Positions 30,595 through 42,609 of a stretch of 64,000 nucleotides of DNA are shown piece after piece. Position 1 is the first letter of the stretch; each line of letters begins with the position of its first letter. Source of the DNA: Septoria linicola (lineage: Eukaryota; Ascomycota; Dothideomycetes; Mycosphaerellales; Mycosphaerellaceae). The position numbers and the translations under genes were made by a program. The stretch lies in assembly GCA_024114885.1 (NCBI GenBank), contig CP099419.1, forward strand, positions 1,178,001-1,242,000, given 5' to 3'. Under the pieces are notes generated by a model, which had not been told where the DNA came from, ran no database searches, and was given only the letters and a program-made list of their open reading frames with translations.

Positions 30595-33500
30595 ATGGAC
30601 GACTCGATGGACGCCTCGGTGTACGATGTCGATGTATCGAGTGATTTTGAGCCTGAGCTCGCGCCAAAAGCTGTAAGCATGAATTGTCCCTCACTTCAAT
30701 CAGCTCACATGCGCGATTTGCATGTGCTAAATTCACTTTTAGAAGGCAAAGGCACCGGCAAAAGCCGCTGCAACAAAAGCGCCTGCGAAGAAAGCACCTG
30801 CGAAACCAAAAGCCACCAAGCAGACGACCTTGACGAAGACGACAAAAGCCGCGCCCAAAGCAGCTCCAAAGAAGCGTGCATTGCCAGACTCCGACGAGGA
30901 GAACTCTGACGGCGATCTGCCATCCGACAACGACGACTCGCTCCTATCTAACACACCCCCATCGAACAAGAAGCAGAAGAAAGCTCCTGTGCCGAAGAAG
31001 AAGGTGGCGTCAGAACCACTTGCCGAGATCGAGAACGAGAGCTTCATGGACGTGCCTGTGGCCGCCACGGCGAAGAAGGGGTCAGAGCAGTACCAGAAGT
31101 TGACACAACTCGAGCACATCTTAAAGCGCCCAGACACATATATCGGATCGGTCGAACACACCACTGAGCAACTATGGATCTTCAACTCCGAGACCGAGTC
31201 TATGGAGAACCGCAAGGTCAGCTACGTACCTGGCCTGTACAAGATCTTCGACGAAATTCTGGTCAACGCAGCAGACAATAAGCAGCGCGACAAGAACATG
31301 AACGAGCTGAGAGTGGAGGTTGACGCTGAGAAGGGCGAAATCTCTGTGAGGAACAATGGACGTGGTATCCCTATTGAGATGCACGAGAGGGAAGGCATTT
31401 GGATTCCAGAGATGATTTTGGACACCTCTTGACGTCGTCGAATTATGATGATGATGAAGCAAAAGTGACGGGTGGTCGAAACGGTTATGGTGCAAAGCTC
31501 ACGAACATCTACTCGACTGAATTCCACCTGGAGACCGTGGACTCGAAGACCAAGCAGCGCTATCGTCAAACATGGCGCAAGAATATGAGCATTATGGAAA
31601 ATGCCAAGATCGACAAGATCAAGGCTGACGACTACACGAAGATCACATTCAAGCCCGATTTTAGCAAATTTGGCATGGACAAGATGGACGCGGACTTCGA
31701 GGGTCTGGTCAAGCGTCGTGTCTACGATATGGCTGGTACCTGTAAGGGCGTCAAGGTCTCCTTGAACGGTGAGCGCATCAAGATCAACAAGTTCAAGCAG
31801 TACATGGAGATGTACACGAAAGCGATCAAGACCGAGAATATCGCCAACGACGGCACGGCTCCTGAGCAGGTCATATTGACGGACAACCCACATGAGCGTT
31901 GGGAAATTGGCTTCGCGGTGTCGGATGGCTCCTTCCAGCAGGTGTCGTTTGTCAACTCCATCGCCACGACCACAGGTGGCACGCATGTCAACTACATTGC
32001 CGACCAGATCTGCGATAAGCTTGAGCAGATCGTCAACAAGAAGAACAAGGGCGGTGTAAAGCTCAAGAAAGCTCAACTGCGGAACCACATCTTTCTATTC
32101 GTCAATGCTTTGATTGTCAACCCGGCGTTCACATCGCAAACCAAAGAGCAGCTCACCACCAAAGTCAGCGCTTTTGGAAGCAAGCCACAAGTCTCCGAAA
32201 AGTTCTTGAAGGACATCGCCAAGACAGAGGTCGTGAACAACATCCTTCATTTTGCTCAGCAAAAGGCCGATAAGGTGCTATCGAAGTCTGACGGTGGTGG
32301 TCGCAAGCGCATGAACCACTCCAAACTCACTGACGCCAACAAAGCAGGCACCAGAGATGGTTACAAATGCACTCTCATCCTAACCGAAGGTGACTCCGCT
32401 GCGCTGCTCGCCTTAGCTGGCCGTGCCGTGGTCAACCCCGATTTATTTGGTGTTTTTCCATTGCGTGGTAAAGTGCTCAACGTTCGAGATGCCTCAGTCG
32501 ACCAGATCTCCAAGAATGTCGAAATCCAGAATATCAAAAAGTTCATTGGCTTGCAGCACAAGAAGGAGTACACCACTACTCAAGGCCTTCGCTATGGCCA
32601 CATCATGATCATGACAGATCAAGATCACGATGGATCACATATCAAAGGCCTTCTCATCAACTTTCTCCAGGTGCAGTTTCCGTCGCTACTCAAGATACCT
32701 GAATTCCTGCTTGAATTCATTACCCCCATCGTCAAGGTCTGGAAGGGCGATCCCAGGCATCCTAAGGCAAAGCGAGACTTCTTCACCATGCCAGAGTATG
32801 ATGCATGGCGCCAGCAGCCAGGCAACAACAAGGGTTGGGACCACAAGTACTACAAGGGATTGGGTACCTCGGACACACGCGATGCACAGATCTACTTCCA
32901 GGATCTTGACAAGCACATGAAGTACTTTCACGAAATGCGCGACCACGAAGCCGAGCTTATCGACCTTGCGTTCTCGAAGAAGAGAGCCGATGCTCGCAAG
33001 ACGTGGCTCCAGGGCTTCGTCCCTGGAACATACCTTGACATGTCGGGGAAGGAGAAGATCTCCTATGATGACTTCGTAAACAAAGAGTTGATCCTTTTCT
33101 CGATGCAAGACAACATGAGATCCATACCCTCGGTGGTCGATGGGCTCAAGCCTGGTCAACGCAAAGTCATGTACACAGCTTTCCGCCGCAATCTGAAGAA
33201 GGATATCAAGGTTGTTGAGCTTGCAGGTCTGGTCTCTGGTTTGACAGCTTACGCCTACGGCGATGCATCTCTGCAACAGACCATCGTTGCATTGGCTCAG
33301 AATTTTGTTGGGTCAAACAACATGAATGCTCTCGAGCCAAGTGGTAACTTTGGTTCTCGTCTTCAAGGAGGCAGTGATGCTGCCAGCGCTCGTTACATTT
33401 ACACGAGACTGTCACCATTCGCACGTCGCCTCTTTGACCAGAAAGATGAACCACTTCTGAACTACAACATGGATGATGGACATACTATCGAACCTGAGCA

Positions 33501-35814
33501 GTATTGCCCCATTGTGCCGATGATCCTGATCAACGGTGCTGAAGGCATCGGAACTGGTTGGAGTACTTCCATCCCTTGCTACAACCCCGAAGAAGTGATC
33601 GACAATCTTTTGCGCCGTATGGAGCCAGGCGCGACGAAGGAGTCCATGCTGGCCATGATGCCTTGGTACCGTGGCTGGACTGGCCAGACTGAGCAGTTGT
33701 CGGATGACCGTTACAAATTCCCAGGCAGAATCACCAAGACTGGTCCCAACGAGGTCGAGATCACCGAGTTACCCGTCCATCAGTGGACGCAGGATTTTAA
33801 GGACAAGTTAGAAGAGATCATCAAGGCCGAGAAAGTGCCATCGTTCATCAAGGACTACACGGAATACAATACCCCCGAGACTGTCCACTTCATCATCAAG
33901 ATGGACGAGAAAAAGCTCAAGGACAACGAAGATAAGCTTGAGGAGCTTTTCAAGCTCACCAAAACTCAGGCCACGTCGAACTTGGTGGCCTTTGACCCAC
34001 AAGGTCGTATCTACAAGTACTCCACCCCCCTTGACATTATTGAGGAATTCTACAATGTTCGTCTGGAGAAATACCACAAGCGCAAGGAGCACCTGCTCTC
34101 AGAGATGCACAAGGAGCTCAACAAGCTGACAAACCAAGCAAGATTCGTGCAAATGATCATCGATGGAGAGCTGGTGGTCAGTAAGAAGAAGAAGGCAGTA
34201 CTCGTAAAGGAACTTGATAGCCGCCACTTCACGCGCTTTCCCAAGGTTGCCGACGCCAAGAAGGCCGGCGAGATGGAGGCGGCGATGGACGACGACAACG
34301 AAGATGCTGATGAGGCTGAAGCAGCGGCAGGAGCCAATGACTTCGACTACTTGCTCGGTATGCCCATCTGGTCGCTGACTCAGGAGCGGGTTGAAAAGCT
34401 CAAACGCCAGATTGGTGACAAGGAAGAAGAAATCACGGATCTCACCTCGAAGTCCGCGCATGATCTCTGGAAGGCCGATCTCGGGGCACTCCGCGACGAG
34501 TGGAACAACGCGTTGGAGGAGGAGAAGAAGCGTGACAAGAAGATCAAGTCGAGGGGACGGCGCGCATCTGCGAAGCTCGGGATTGCTGGCAAAGCCGGCA
34601 AAAAGCGCAAGGCGGACGAGAGTGACGACTATTCGGATGAAGACTTCGGAGCTAAGAAGCCCAAAACTACCAAGTCGAAGGCTCTGGGTGGCCTACTCGC
34701 CATGAGCGCGGATATTAAGCCGGCCGGCAGTTACCCGCTTGTCAATGGTGTCGAGCAGAAACCTGTAGCAGCACCACCGGCGGTGGCAGCCAAGCAGACG
34801 ACTCTGGAGAGCGCCTTCAAGGTGCCGGAACCAATCTCGAAGGTCGACAAATCTGCCGCGACTGCAAAGCCGAGGGGTAGACCGAAGAAGGCTGCTGAGG
34901 ACACAGACTCTGATGCCATCAAGCCGGCACCTGCGAAGAAGGCTGGCCGAGCTAAGAAGGTTGTCGATTCGGACGTGGATATGGACGATGACGACGACGT
35001 CTTCGCAGCAGTCGCCAAGGAAGCAGCATCGAAGCCTGCTCCAGCTCCAGCTCGTGGGGGCCGAGCAGCAGCCCAAAAGGCAAAGAAATACACAATGGAC
35101 TCCGACGATGACTCCGAATCTGATGGCGGTAATGACATGCTTGCGGATGTCAGCGAGATGGTCAAGGGCGTTGGCAACGTGAGTACCGAGACTGGTGGCT
35201 CTCGCCTCTTTCACACGAGTGCTCCTGCTACATCACGACCAACAAGCAGCCATGGCTTGAAGGCGAAGCCTAGCAAGCGAGCACTGGCAGACATCTCCGA
35301 TGACGAGACGGACTGGGCCCAGCTAGCGCAGAATTCGCCCCAGAAGGTCGCCAATCGGACTATCCTTTCAGACAACGAGGACTCTATGGATATTGATGTG
35401 CCGGTCAAGGCAGCACAGAAGCCGGCACCGAAACCAGCCGCGAAGCCCAAAGCTGCTCCCAAGGCCAAGGAACCTGCTGCCCTTAAGCCCAAGAAGGCTC
35501 CTGCTCCCGCTCCAGCAAAGCCAGCAGCACTTTCGCCAGCCGCCAAAGCATATGAGGCGAAGAGACAAGCCAAAGCTGGCGCCTCGAAGAAGAAGTTGCC
35601 GTCTTCAGACGATGAGGCAGAAGATGATGATGTCGATCAGATCGCGAACGAGATCTTGAGTGACGATGACGAGGACAGTCCTGTCAAGCCAGCCGCGAGA
35701 TCTCGTCGTGCTGCTACGACAACTGCTAAGTCCAAGTACACTATTGACAGCGACGACGAGGAAGATGAAGCATCAGAGGATGATTTTGAGGATGCCGACG
35801 AGAGCTTCGACTAG
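30595..35814 (+). CDS. TOP2: DNA topoisomerase II
   Basis: ATP-dependent type IIA topoisomerase that passes one duplex through another, essential for chromosome segregation. Exon 1 is 30595-30672 (MDDSMDASVYDV) and exon 2 is 30743-35814, about 1716 residues. Landmarks in order: QYQKLTQLEHILKRPDTYIG and NAADNK (ATPase), NNGRGIP, GGRNGYGAKL (ATP lid), TEGDSAALLA, PLRGKVLNVRDAS and TDQDHDGSHIKG (Toprim with acidic metal residues), VVDGLKPGQRKVMY, and ARYIYTRLSP with the catalytic Tyr. The C-terminus is Lys/Asp/Ser-rich with many Ala-Pro-Lys repeats, as usual. One defect exists: after WIPEMI the reading frame shifts. The sequence has four T at 31416-31419 where five would continue into FGHLLTSSNYDDDE. 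In an essential, otherwise perfect gene this is most simply a sequence error. Confidence 0.95.
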
Positions 35815-36730
35815 AGGAAAGCAGAATGATTGACATGGTTGGGCAACTGGCATTTGCTTCATTACGATACCACATCGCAGGTATCATCGGGCTTGAAGGC
35901 CACTGGCGGTCGTAGAATAGGCAGCCAGATTTCGTATCTCGTAAAGCTTCAGTCTACTGCTTACTCCTCTCCTTCGGGGCAGCGAGTTCCCTCTCAGCGC
36001 GCGGCCCAGGCACATCGTACATTGTATTGTTTTTTGCTAATGCAAGAAGACGACCATTGATGTTCATTCGCCTGTTGCTCGACCATGGGTGTGCCATCAG
36101 ACCGGTCCCGTTGTACTCGTACAAGCCATATCCTGTCTAGAAGCATAGTCTCGTGCACTGACGTTGGTCATATTCGTGCGGCGGCAGCCGCAACGGACGT
36201 AAGTCGGTTCATGAGGCATATCAAACCGTCTCACGCGTGCATTGTCCAGACGGAGGTCGCTGTACGCATACGAGATCATTGGTGACCGACTCGGTGAGAT
36301 GTTGCTTGTTCCACGCTATTGACTGCAACGAGGATCCGAGAAACCGGCGAATCGGGAAAAAATATCATGGTTTACGAGAACATACAGGCTCGACTGCTCG
36401 ATCTCAAAAATTATCCAGGCGGTAAAACGATCAAGCGTCCCACAAGCAATGACGGTTCTGATCGGCAAAGGGACTGCCTTCTTGTGGTCAGCAAGCTCAA
36501 ACCCTTGGCCGAACGGAGGCATTCCACGGCGTAGCTCGTGACAATGCGGGGCGCAACGATAGGGCGGGACAAGTTCAAGACTCATCAAGGCTGATACCGA
36601 ACAGCAGCATTGCCGAGCTGGATTGCCACTTGGATTCGTTGTTAAACCTCGCATGTCGTGACCCCGGATTCGTCACCTTCGACTTCAATACATTGATATC
36701 TTGAGGAAGCAATATATTCATAACACAAAC
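35815..36730. other. Intergenic region
   Basis: 3' UTR of TOP2 and promoter of the aldolase gene, with no supportable gene between. Small frames on both strands have no domain features. Confidence 0.45.
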
Positions 36731-37850
36731 ATGGCACCACACGCAGAAGATACGAGCAACAACGGCGAGGCGATTGCCAGCAACGGACACACTGTGCCTG
36801 TAAATGAGGGCCAGGCCCCGCTTGAGCCTGGTGTCAAGAAGAACATCGCACAGGGCAAGATGACTGAGTTCCCAAGGTAAGGCGAAACCACTATGGATTT
36901 AAGGATGCTGCGATGGCAGATCAGATTATCTGCTCGGCACGAAGCTTACACGAAATCGCAACAGGCCACCAAAGTTTGAGGACAAGTACAAGGAGCGGGA
37001 TTATCTGAAGGGCCGCCTCGCAGCTGCTTTCCGTATCTTTGGCAAGCTGGGTTTCGATGAGGGTGTTGCTGGACACATCACACTGCGTGATCCTGTGGAT
37101 CCGGTAAGTACACATCCGCAAAGCAGCTATATCGGAATCACAGCAGAGTTGACATATCGCCTAGGACTGCTTCTGGGTCAACCCATTTGGCGTCGCCTTC
37201 TCCCTGATCAACAAGTCCGACTTGATCCTCGTCAATCACTCCGGCCAAGTCATCGATGGCGGCGAAGTCCGTCTTCTCAACACAGCTGCATACATGATCC
37301 ACTCCGCGATCCACGCTGCACGACCAGATGTCAACTGCGCAGCTCACAGCCACTCGATCTACGGCAGGACGTGGTGTTCGCTTGGCCGCAAGATTGATAC
37401 GCTGACGCAGGACGCTTGTGCTTTCCACAACGACCATGTTGTGTATGATAGCTTCAATGGCGTTGTGCTGGCTGAGAAGGAGGGCAAGGATATTTCGGCT
37501 TGTTTGGGAGACAAGAAGGCTGCGCTTTTGCAGAACCATGGATTGTTGACTGTTGGGTCGACGATTGAGGAGGTGAGTTATTACTTCTCTGTTGATCACG
37601 ATCAACGAGATGTGCTGACGTATGTTTCTCACAGACGATTTTCTGGTTCGTCTCGCTCGAGAAGTGCTGCCACTCGCAGCTCATGGCCGAGGCCGCTGCT
37701 GCTTCGCGAGGCGAGAAGCCAATTGCCATTGGCGAGGAGGAGGCACAGTACACTTACCGTACTGTCGGTACTGGACGTGCTGGCTGGTTCAGCGCGAAGC
37801 CACTTTTCGACACGATCCACAAGGAGACGAACGGCGACTACTTGCAGTAG
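36731..37850 (+). CDS. Class II aldolase/adducin family protein
   Basis: A Zn-dependent aldolase-fold protein of 302 residues in four exons: 36731-36876, 36965-37103, 37165-37572 and 37635-37850. After a polar N-terminus, RPPKFEDKYKERDYLKGRLA enters the domain. GFDEGVAGHITLRDP and DCFWVNPFGVAFS follow. The metal ligands are His in AAHSHSIYGR (HxH) and His in LLQNHGLLTVG; an acidic residue near FHNDHVVY completes the site. The tail EEAQYTYRTVGTGRAGWFSAKP is typical of the fungal subgroup. The substrate is not known for these fungal members, which may be sugar-phosphate aldolases or decarboxylases. All three introns have standard GTAAG/GTGAG donors. Confidence 0.9.
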
Positions 37851-37997
37851 CTTAATGCTCGGGGATGATGGATGTCAAAATGCATAATGCGAAAATGTTT
37901 CAGATTCCAATGCTGCCTTCTGCCTTCTTAGCCTTTGCCGTCGTGAAGCAGTAGTAGCTCTTCTCCGTGCTCCTGCCATGCGCTTCCGTGACCACTC

Positions 37998-38624
37998 CTA
38001 ATCAAGCTGTAACACTCGATAGGCATTGTTCCGAATATCGCTCATACTGATCGTAGAGCCTGAGCACTCTGTGGGCACGCACAGACCAGCAAGCCAGAAG
38101 CAAAGCTCTGCTCGAATCTCTTGCACATAAATCTTGCCAAGTCGCATCGCTAGCTGCATGAGCTGACAGGTTGTAATTGTGTCCCAGACTGGAGAGCAGA
38201 CACTCTGCTGGGCTTTCGCAGTGAACAAAATGTATGGAGTCTTGCCATCATACTGCTTCGCGTACAAACTGAGTTTGTCTGTCGCTCCAGTCGATATGCC
38301 CAGGATGGCGTAGCCACCACTCTGATGTATTCTTTGGATATCATGCACTGGCGAGTATACTGTCCGGCATTCACAGTTGAGACGAACGTGCGACGCAAGT
38401 GCTTGTGCAGGTTTGATAGCCGTCTCTGAAATCGCTGGATCTATCATCGGTAAATGGCCAGTCGGAGCCAGTTGAGCTGAAGTTCTGTCCAAAGCTAGCT
38501 TTTTCAGTCTGCTGTCGATTTGTGGAAGATCTGCGATGCACGGTATACTTGAACCAAGTACCAACTCATCAGGATCAGAAGACAAACACGTCGTCTCCCA
38601 TCGCCACAACATACGTGGTCCCAT
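37998..38624 (-). CDS. Hypothetical protein
   Basis: An intronless 208-residue frame with an ATG at 38624 (MGPRMLWRWETTCLSSDPDE). It has no signal peptide or clear membrane helix. The middle (GGYAILGISTGATDKLSLYA, TPYILFTAKAQQSVCSPVWD) reads like a folded globular core, and ten cysteines are spread over the length. No family was recognised. It converges on the aldolase gene (147 bases apart). The long clean frame supports a real gene, but an overlapping open frame on the same strand leaves doubt. Confidence 0.45.
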   Translation of the reverse strand: MGPRMLWRWETTCLSSDPDELVLGSSIPCIADLPQIDSRLKKLALDRTSAQLAPTGHLPMIDPAISETAIKPAQALASHVRLNCECRTVYSPVHDIQRIHQSGGYAILGISTGATDKLSLYAKQYDGKTPYILFTAKAQQSVCSPVWDTITTCQLMQLAMRLGKIYVQEIRAELCFWLAGLCVPTECSGSTISMSDIRNNAYRVLQLD

Positions 38625-39287
38625 GACTATAATTAGCCCACTATACCTCGATATCGTGGCGCCTGGTCCGAGGCTGATGACATGATACTCGTAGTCGTAG
38701 ACAATACGCCATCAGATCACGAGTGAGGCTGATATAAGGACAGATTCAGCCGATGGTCAGGGAGGTGTTGTTTCTTCACAGTGGCTCATGAGTCGACTAG
38801 GGTTTCCAGTGCCGGAGCCGGAGCCTCGGAAGCTTCCTCGCGTCAAAGCTAGTCAATTTTCACATGCACAGCTTGCTCAACGCGTGTGAAGCGAAACTTG
38901 GCACGAGGGGTGGTCGCGATGGATTGTGAACGAAGAGTGATGGTGTGTAGTGTGACTTGTTGCCGCATTGGGTAGACACAAGGTGACGTATGCCAGCAGC
39001 ATTTTCCAGAATCAAGAAAGTGACCCGCCGTGCATAAGAAAACTGCTTGTGCGTGCTTCGTGGATGGTTGAGCGATTACAGGGTATGACGCCTGTTCAGG
39101 GTTAGGTTTCTACATTTCTCCCACAAACATTCCCAGTTTACTCCCTCTCATTGCATCTTGCGCACTTCTTCACGACCGTAACGAATATTTCGAGAGTGTT
39201 TCTGGCATCATTGCATCTTCCGCCAGCTCGTTTGTACGTACAAAATCAACCTCGAAGAAATCGGAGCTTCCATCCCGACCGCCCACG
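38625..39287. promoter_or_regulatory. Divergent intergenic region upstream of reticulon gene
   Basis: Contains the promoter and leader of the reticulon gene. The last part before the ATG is CT-rich. No other feature was recognised. Confidence 0.45.
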
Positions 39288-40892
39288 ATGGCACAGACCG
39301 ATGCCCAGCAGCAATATCCCAACCTGAACCCATACGCCGACTCGAATGGCTCGTCCACGACCTCGAACGGCCCAACAGCAACCGAGCAGGGCAAGAACAT
39401 CTTGAATAGTAAGGTACGTGCCAGCTGTTGTTCTCCTTCCTTTGTCCAGCATCACATAGCCGCCAGCGCCGCCTGATTGTCTGGCAAGTGCACGCCAGCA
39501 GGGAAGCTGCAAACGTGCGCGTCACTGCATTTGACTGGCTGGCAACAACCACACATGTCCTTCTTGTTCCCCATCGACATCTTCTCGATTGACAATCACG
39601 CATTCATTGCAAACATTTGACGACTCAAGCTCTGACACGCCGACCCACAGTTATCAGCATCCCACCACCCACCTACCACGCCTGGTAGAACACAACTAGG
39701 CAGATCCTAACATGTCCTTTCTTTCAGACGCACAGCAGACTGCATCAGCAACCATGAACGACATCAAGAACTCGCAGACTGTGCAAGACCTCGCCAACGG
39801 CCCTGTCGCTCAGAAGGCTGCCAACGAGGCTGCTGCCACCAAGAACGAGTTCGGTAACCTTGCTGCATCTCGCCAGACACCATCGACCCAAACCGCTACA
39901 GGTCAGAACCTGACCCACTACCACTCTTTCTTCTACAACCTACTGTCCTGGGAGAACCCTCGCGCGACCGCCATCAGCTATGCTACCATTGTCCTCTCCA
40001 TCCTCTCCTTCCGCTACGTGCCTGTCGCGAAGTACGCATTGAAGGCGCTCTACATCGTGCTGGGAATTACTGCGGCGGCTGAGATCACCGGAAAGCTGGT
40101 TCTGAACCAGGGCGTGGCCACCAAGTTGAGGCCGAAGAAATACTACACAATCCCTCAAGAGACTCTCGAGAGCATCATAGTAGATGCTGTTGAGCTGGCC
40201 AACTTCTTTGTGATCGAGTTCCAGCGCGTCATCTTCGCCGAGAACGTCTACGCCACTGTTGCTGTAAGTCTAGTTCGGATCAGAGTGATTGACCACCCGC
40301 TGACCGCTTGTAGGCATTCGCAAGCGCTTTCTTGTCCTACTGGCTGATCAAGGTCATGCCAAGCTGGGGACTCTTCCTCTTCTTCACCACTGTTGTCTAC
40401 TTCGCCCCACTCGTCTACATCACCAACAAGGAGCTCATCGACGAGCAGCTCGGCAACGCCTCCAAGATTGTTTCGGAGCAAACAGAGCAGGTCCGCACTT
40501 TGGCAGCTGAAAACGCAAACAAGGCATGGCAGGCTACCCAGAGCGCCACCAAGGAGTACAGCGCAAAGGCATCAGAGGCGATCGGACAGGCCAGCGCAAA
40601 GACACAAGAGACTGTTGCACAGACGACTGCCAAGGCTCAGGAATCCTTTGGTCAGACAAAGCAGGCTGCTGTTGAGAAGGGCTATGTCAGCCAGGAGACC
40701 GCAGACAAGGTCACACCAAGCCAATCTGCCACTGAGAAGGTGACACCTGAGAGTGGCGTCAGCAGTGCTGACTTCCCTGCGGCACCTAAGCAGGAGCCAG
40801 CGGTCACCGAGGCTGTGGATCCAACCGCTGAGCTCAAGACCGAATCACACGCTGAGGGCAACTCTGAGCCTGTTGCCGCTTTTGGCCCATGA
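39288..40892 (+). CDS. RTN1: Reticulon-like ER membrane-shaping protein
   Basis: An integral ER protein that stabilises tubule curvature. The preferred model has exons 39288-39408, 39728-40263 and 40314-40892, 411 residues. Exon 1 encodes MAQTDAQQQYPNLNPYADSN, a tyrosine/asparagine-rich start. The reticulon domain has two long hydrophobic hairpins (ATAISYATIVLSILSFRYVP with ALYIVLGITAAAEITGKLVL, and AFASAFLSYWLIKVMPSWGL with FLFFTTVVYFAPLVYI) separated by the loop with LRPKKYYTIPQETLESII. The C-terminal tail is Ala/Gln/Thr/Glu-rich helix. The first intron is 319 nt, has a GTAAGG donor and ends CCTAACATGTCCTTTCTTTCAG. An ATG at 39712, lying between branch site and acceptor, opens an alternative short start (MSFLSDAQQ). 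Confidence 0.85.
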
Positions 40893-41507
40893 AGCTCAAG
40901 CACCTGAAGTTACGATGACAAGAGCATCTGGTGGTGAGGAGAATGGGTTGCTATCTGCAATCCAGAAAAGCATTTTGCCCATGATTCCCTGATATTCTGA
41001 GAACAGCATGACCTGCGCTTCCAATTCTGTAGGCATGGCGTCGGATGGAGGGTGGACACCTGTACAAGTATCGCTCACGGGAAGTGGATAAGTACGCAAT
41101 GCTGGGGTGAGCACGGGACGGCGTACATGCGTATCACGATCCTCCTGTAGTATGACCATCAACATGGCTCATGTGTAATGTAAAGCGAGCGAGTGTTTCT
41201 ACTTGACTGCTATCGTGTATGATGTAAAGACCTCCAAGGTCAAATCTTCACATCTTCTTTGTGCCTGTCGCATCGGTCACAATCGAATGACCTGTTCCGT
41301 TATAGCTGACCAAAGCCGGTCCTGTCAGGATTAAAGCTACCCCTAGCTATGCACCAGGAAGCATGCTTCCAGCCACTCATGCCATCATCGCTCCTGCCGA
41401 ATTAGTAATAGCTCGGGGATTTCTTCACGCCGAGTGTTCATCAAATACATCCATATCGCAAAGGAAGTATCGCTCAGTTCACGGAGCTCCTAGTATCTAC
41501 GACAAAC
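40893..41507. other. Intergenic region
   Basis: 3' UTR of the reticulon gene and promoter of the GST gene. No supportable gene or repeat. Confidence 0.45.
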
Positions 41508-42447
41508 ATGACGACCAACGGCTTGACTCCAACGACTTTCGAAGTCAGCAATGGCATCTCAGGCGATGCCAACAAAGCCAATCCACTAAAAGATGGCAAG
41601 GATGTTGTTGGTCCCAAAATCACTTGTCAGTATAGTCAATTTTGTGGCAACTTCAGTGTATCTTTGTCCGAAATTGACGACGAACAGTATATACCAACCA
41701 CAGATGTCCCTACGCTCACCGCGCACACATCACTCTCGCGGAGCTCGGCATCCCATTCGAAGAAGTCATCATCGATCTCGACACTCCCCGACCACAATGG
41801 TACCTCGACATCAACCCTCGTGGTCTAGTACCTAGCATCAAGTACACGGTCGAAGGTGTCTACGACGAAGAAATCATCACCGAGAGCGCGATCGTAGCTC
41901 AATTCCTGGCCGATTCGTTTCCAAGCCATTTGTTGCCTGGCCTGAGAGATTCACCTCGTGCGCCGTTGACAAGGGCGCGGATTGCGTTCTTCGTTGATAC
42001 GTGGAACACGAAAGTTTCGAGCTTTTGGTTTGGAGCGCTGCTGGCTGAGGGCGAGGAGAAGGAGAAGAAGGTTGATGAGTGGGTGAAGGCGGTGGAGAAG
42101 GAGATTGAGCCGCTGTTGAGTGATGCGAAGCCGTTCTTTGGTGGAAGCGAAGAGTTTACGTTCGCGGAAGTGCATGCTGCTCCTTTTGTTGTGAGGTGAG
42201 TTTGACGAGGGTAAAGTGTTGTGGTGGATTTGCGTTGCTGACTTTTGTGGCGTGTAGATGGTACTCTTTGGCGAAGTATGACGATCTGCTGCCACCTAGT
42301 CTGATCAAGAGGCTGGATGCGTTGCCGAACTTCTCGAAGTGGGCAAGGGCGATCCATGAGAAGGAAAGTGTGAACAACATCGAGTGGGATTCAGGTCCGG
42401 ACGCGATCAGGAAGAAGCTTGCCAGCATCAAGGCTGCGAAGAAGTGA
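41508..42447 (+). CDS. Glutathione S-transferase, omega-like
   Basis: A cytosolic GST of 271 residues in three exons: 41508-41625, 41688-42195 and 42258-42447. The N-terminal thioredoxin fold reads GPKITLYTNHRCPYAHRAHI, with a CPY active-site motif as in omega-type and fungal Cys-GSTs, so thiol transfer or dehydroascorbate-type chemistry is more likely than classic conjugation. The glutathione-site loop is LDINPRGLVPSI, followed by ITESAIVAQFLADSF (ESxxI motif). The helical C-terminal domain contains PLTRARIAFFVDTWNTKV and PFFGGSEEFTFAEVHAAPFV. The CPY motif is rebuilt just after the first 62-nt intron. The first 38 residues form a Gly/Asn/Thr-rich extension without a clear targeting signal. 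Confidence 0.9.
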
Positions 42448-42609
42448 GTGATCAGCTGGTAGAGCTCATATGGTGCCCCAAGTGGCAGTCTCGCTGGCTC
42501 GACGTTCCGATAGCGTATGAGCTCAATGAGAGATTGTTACCATTATATGTACGTTACATCGTGACTGGCTCCTACCAGAGCTTGCTCGTATCTCACCACT
42601 CTATCTCTA

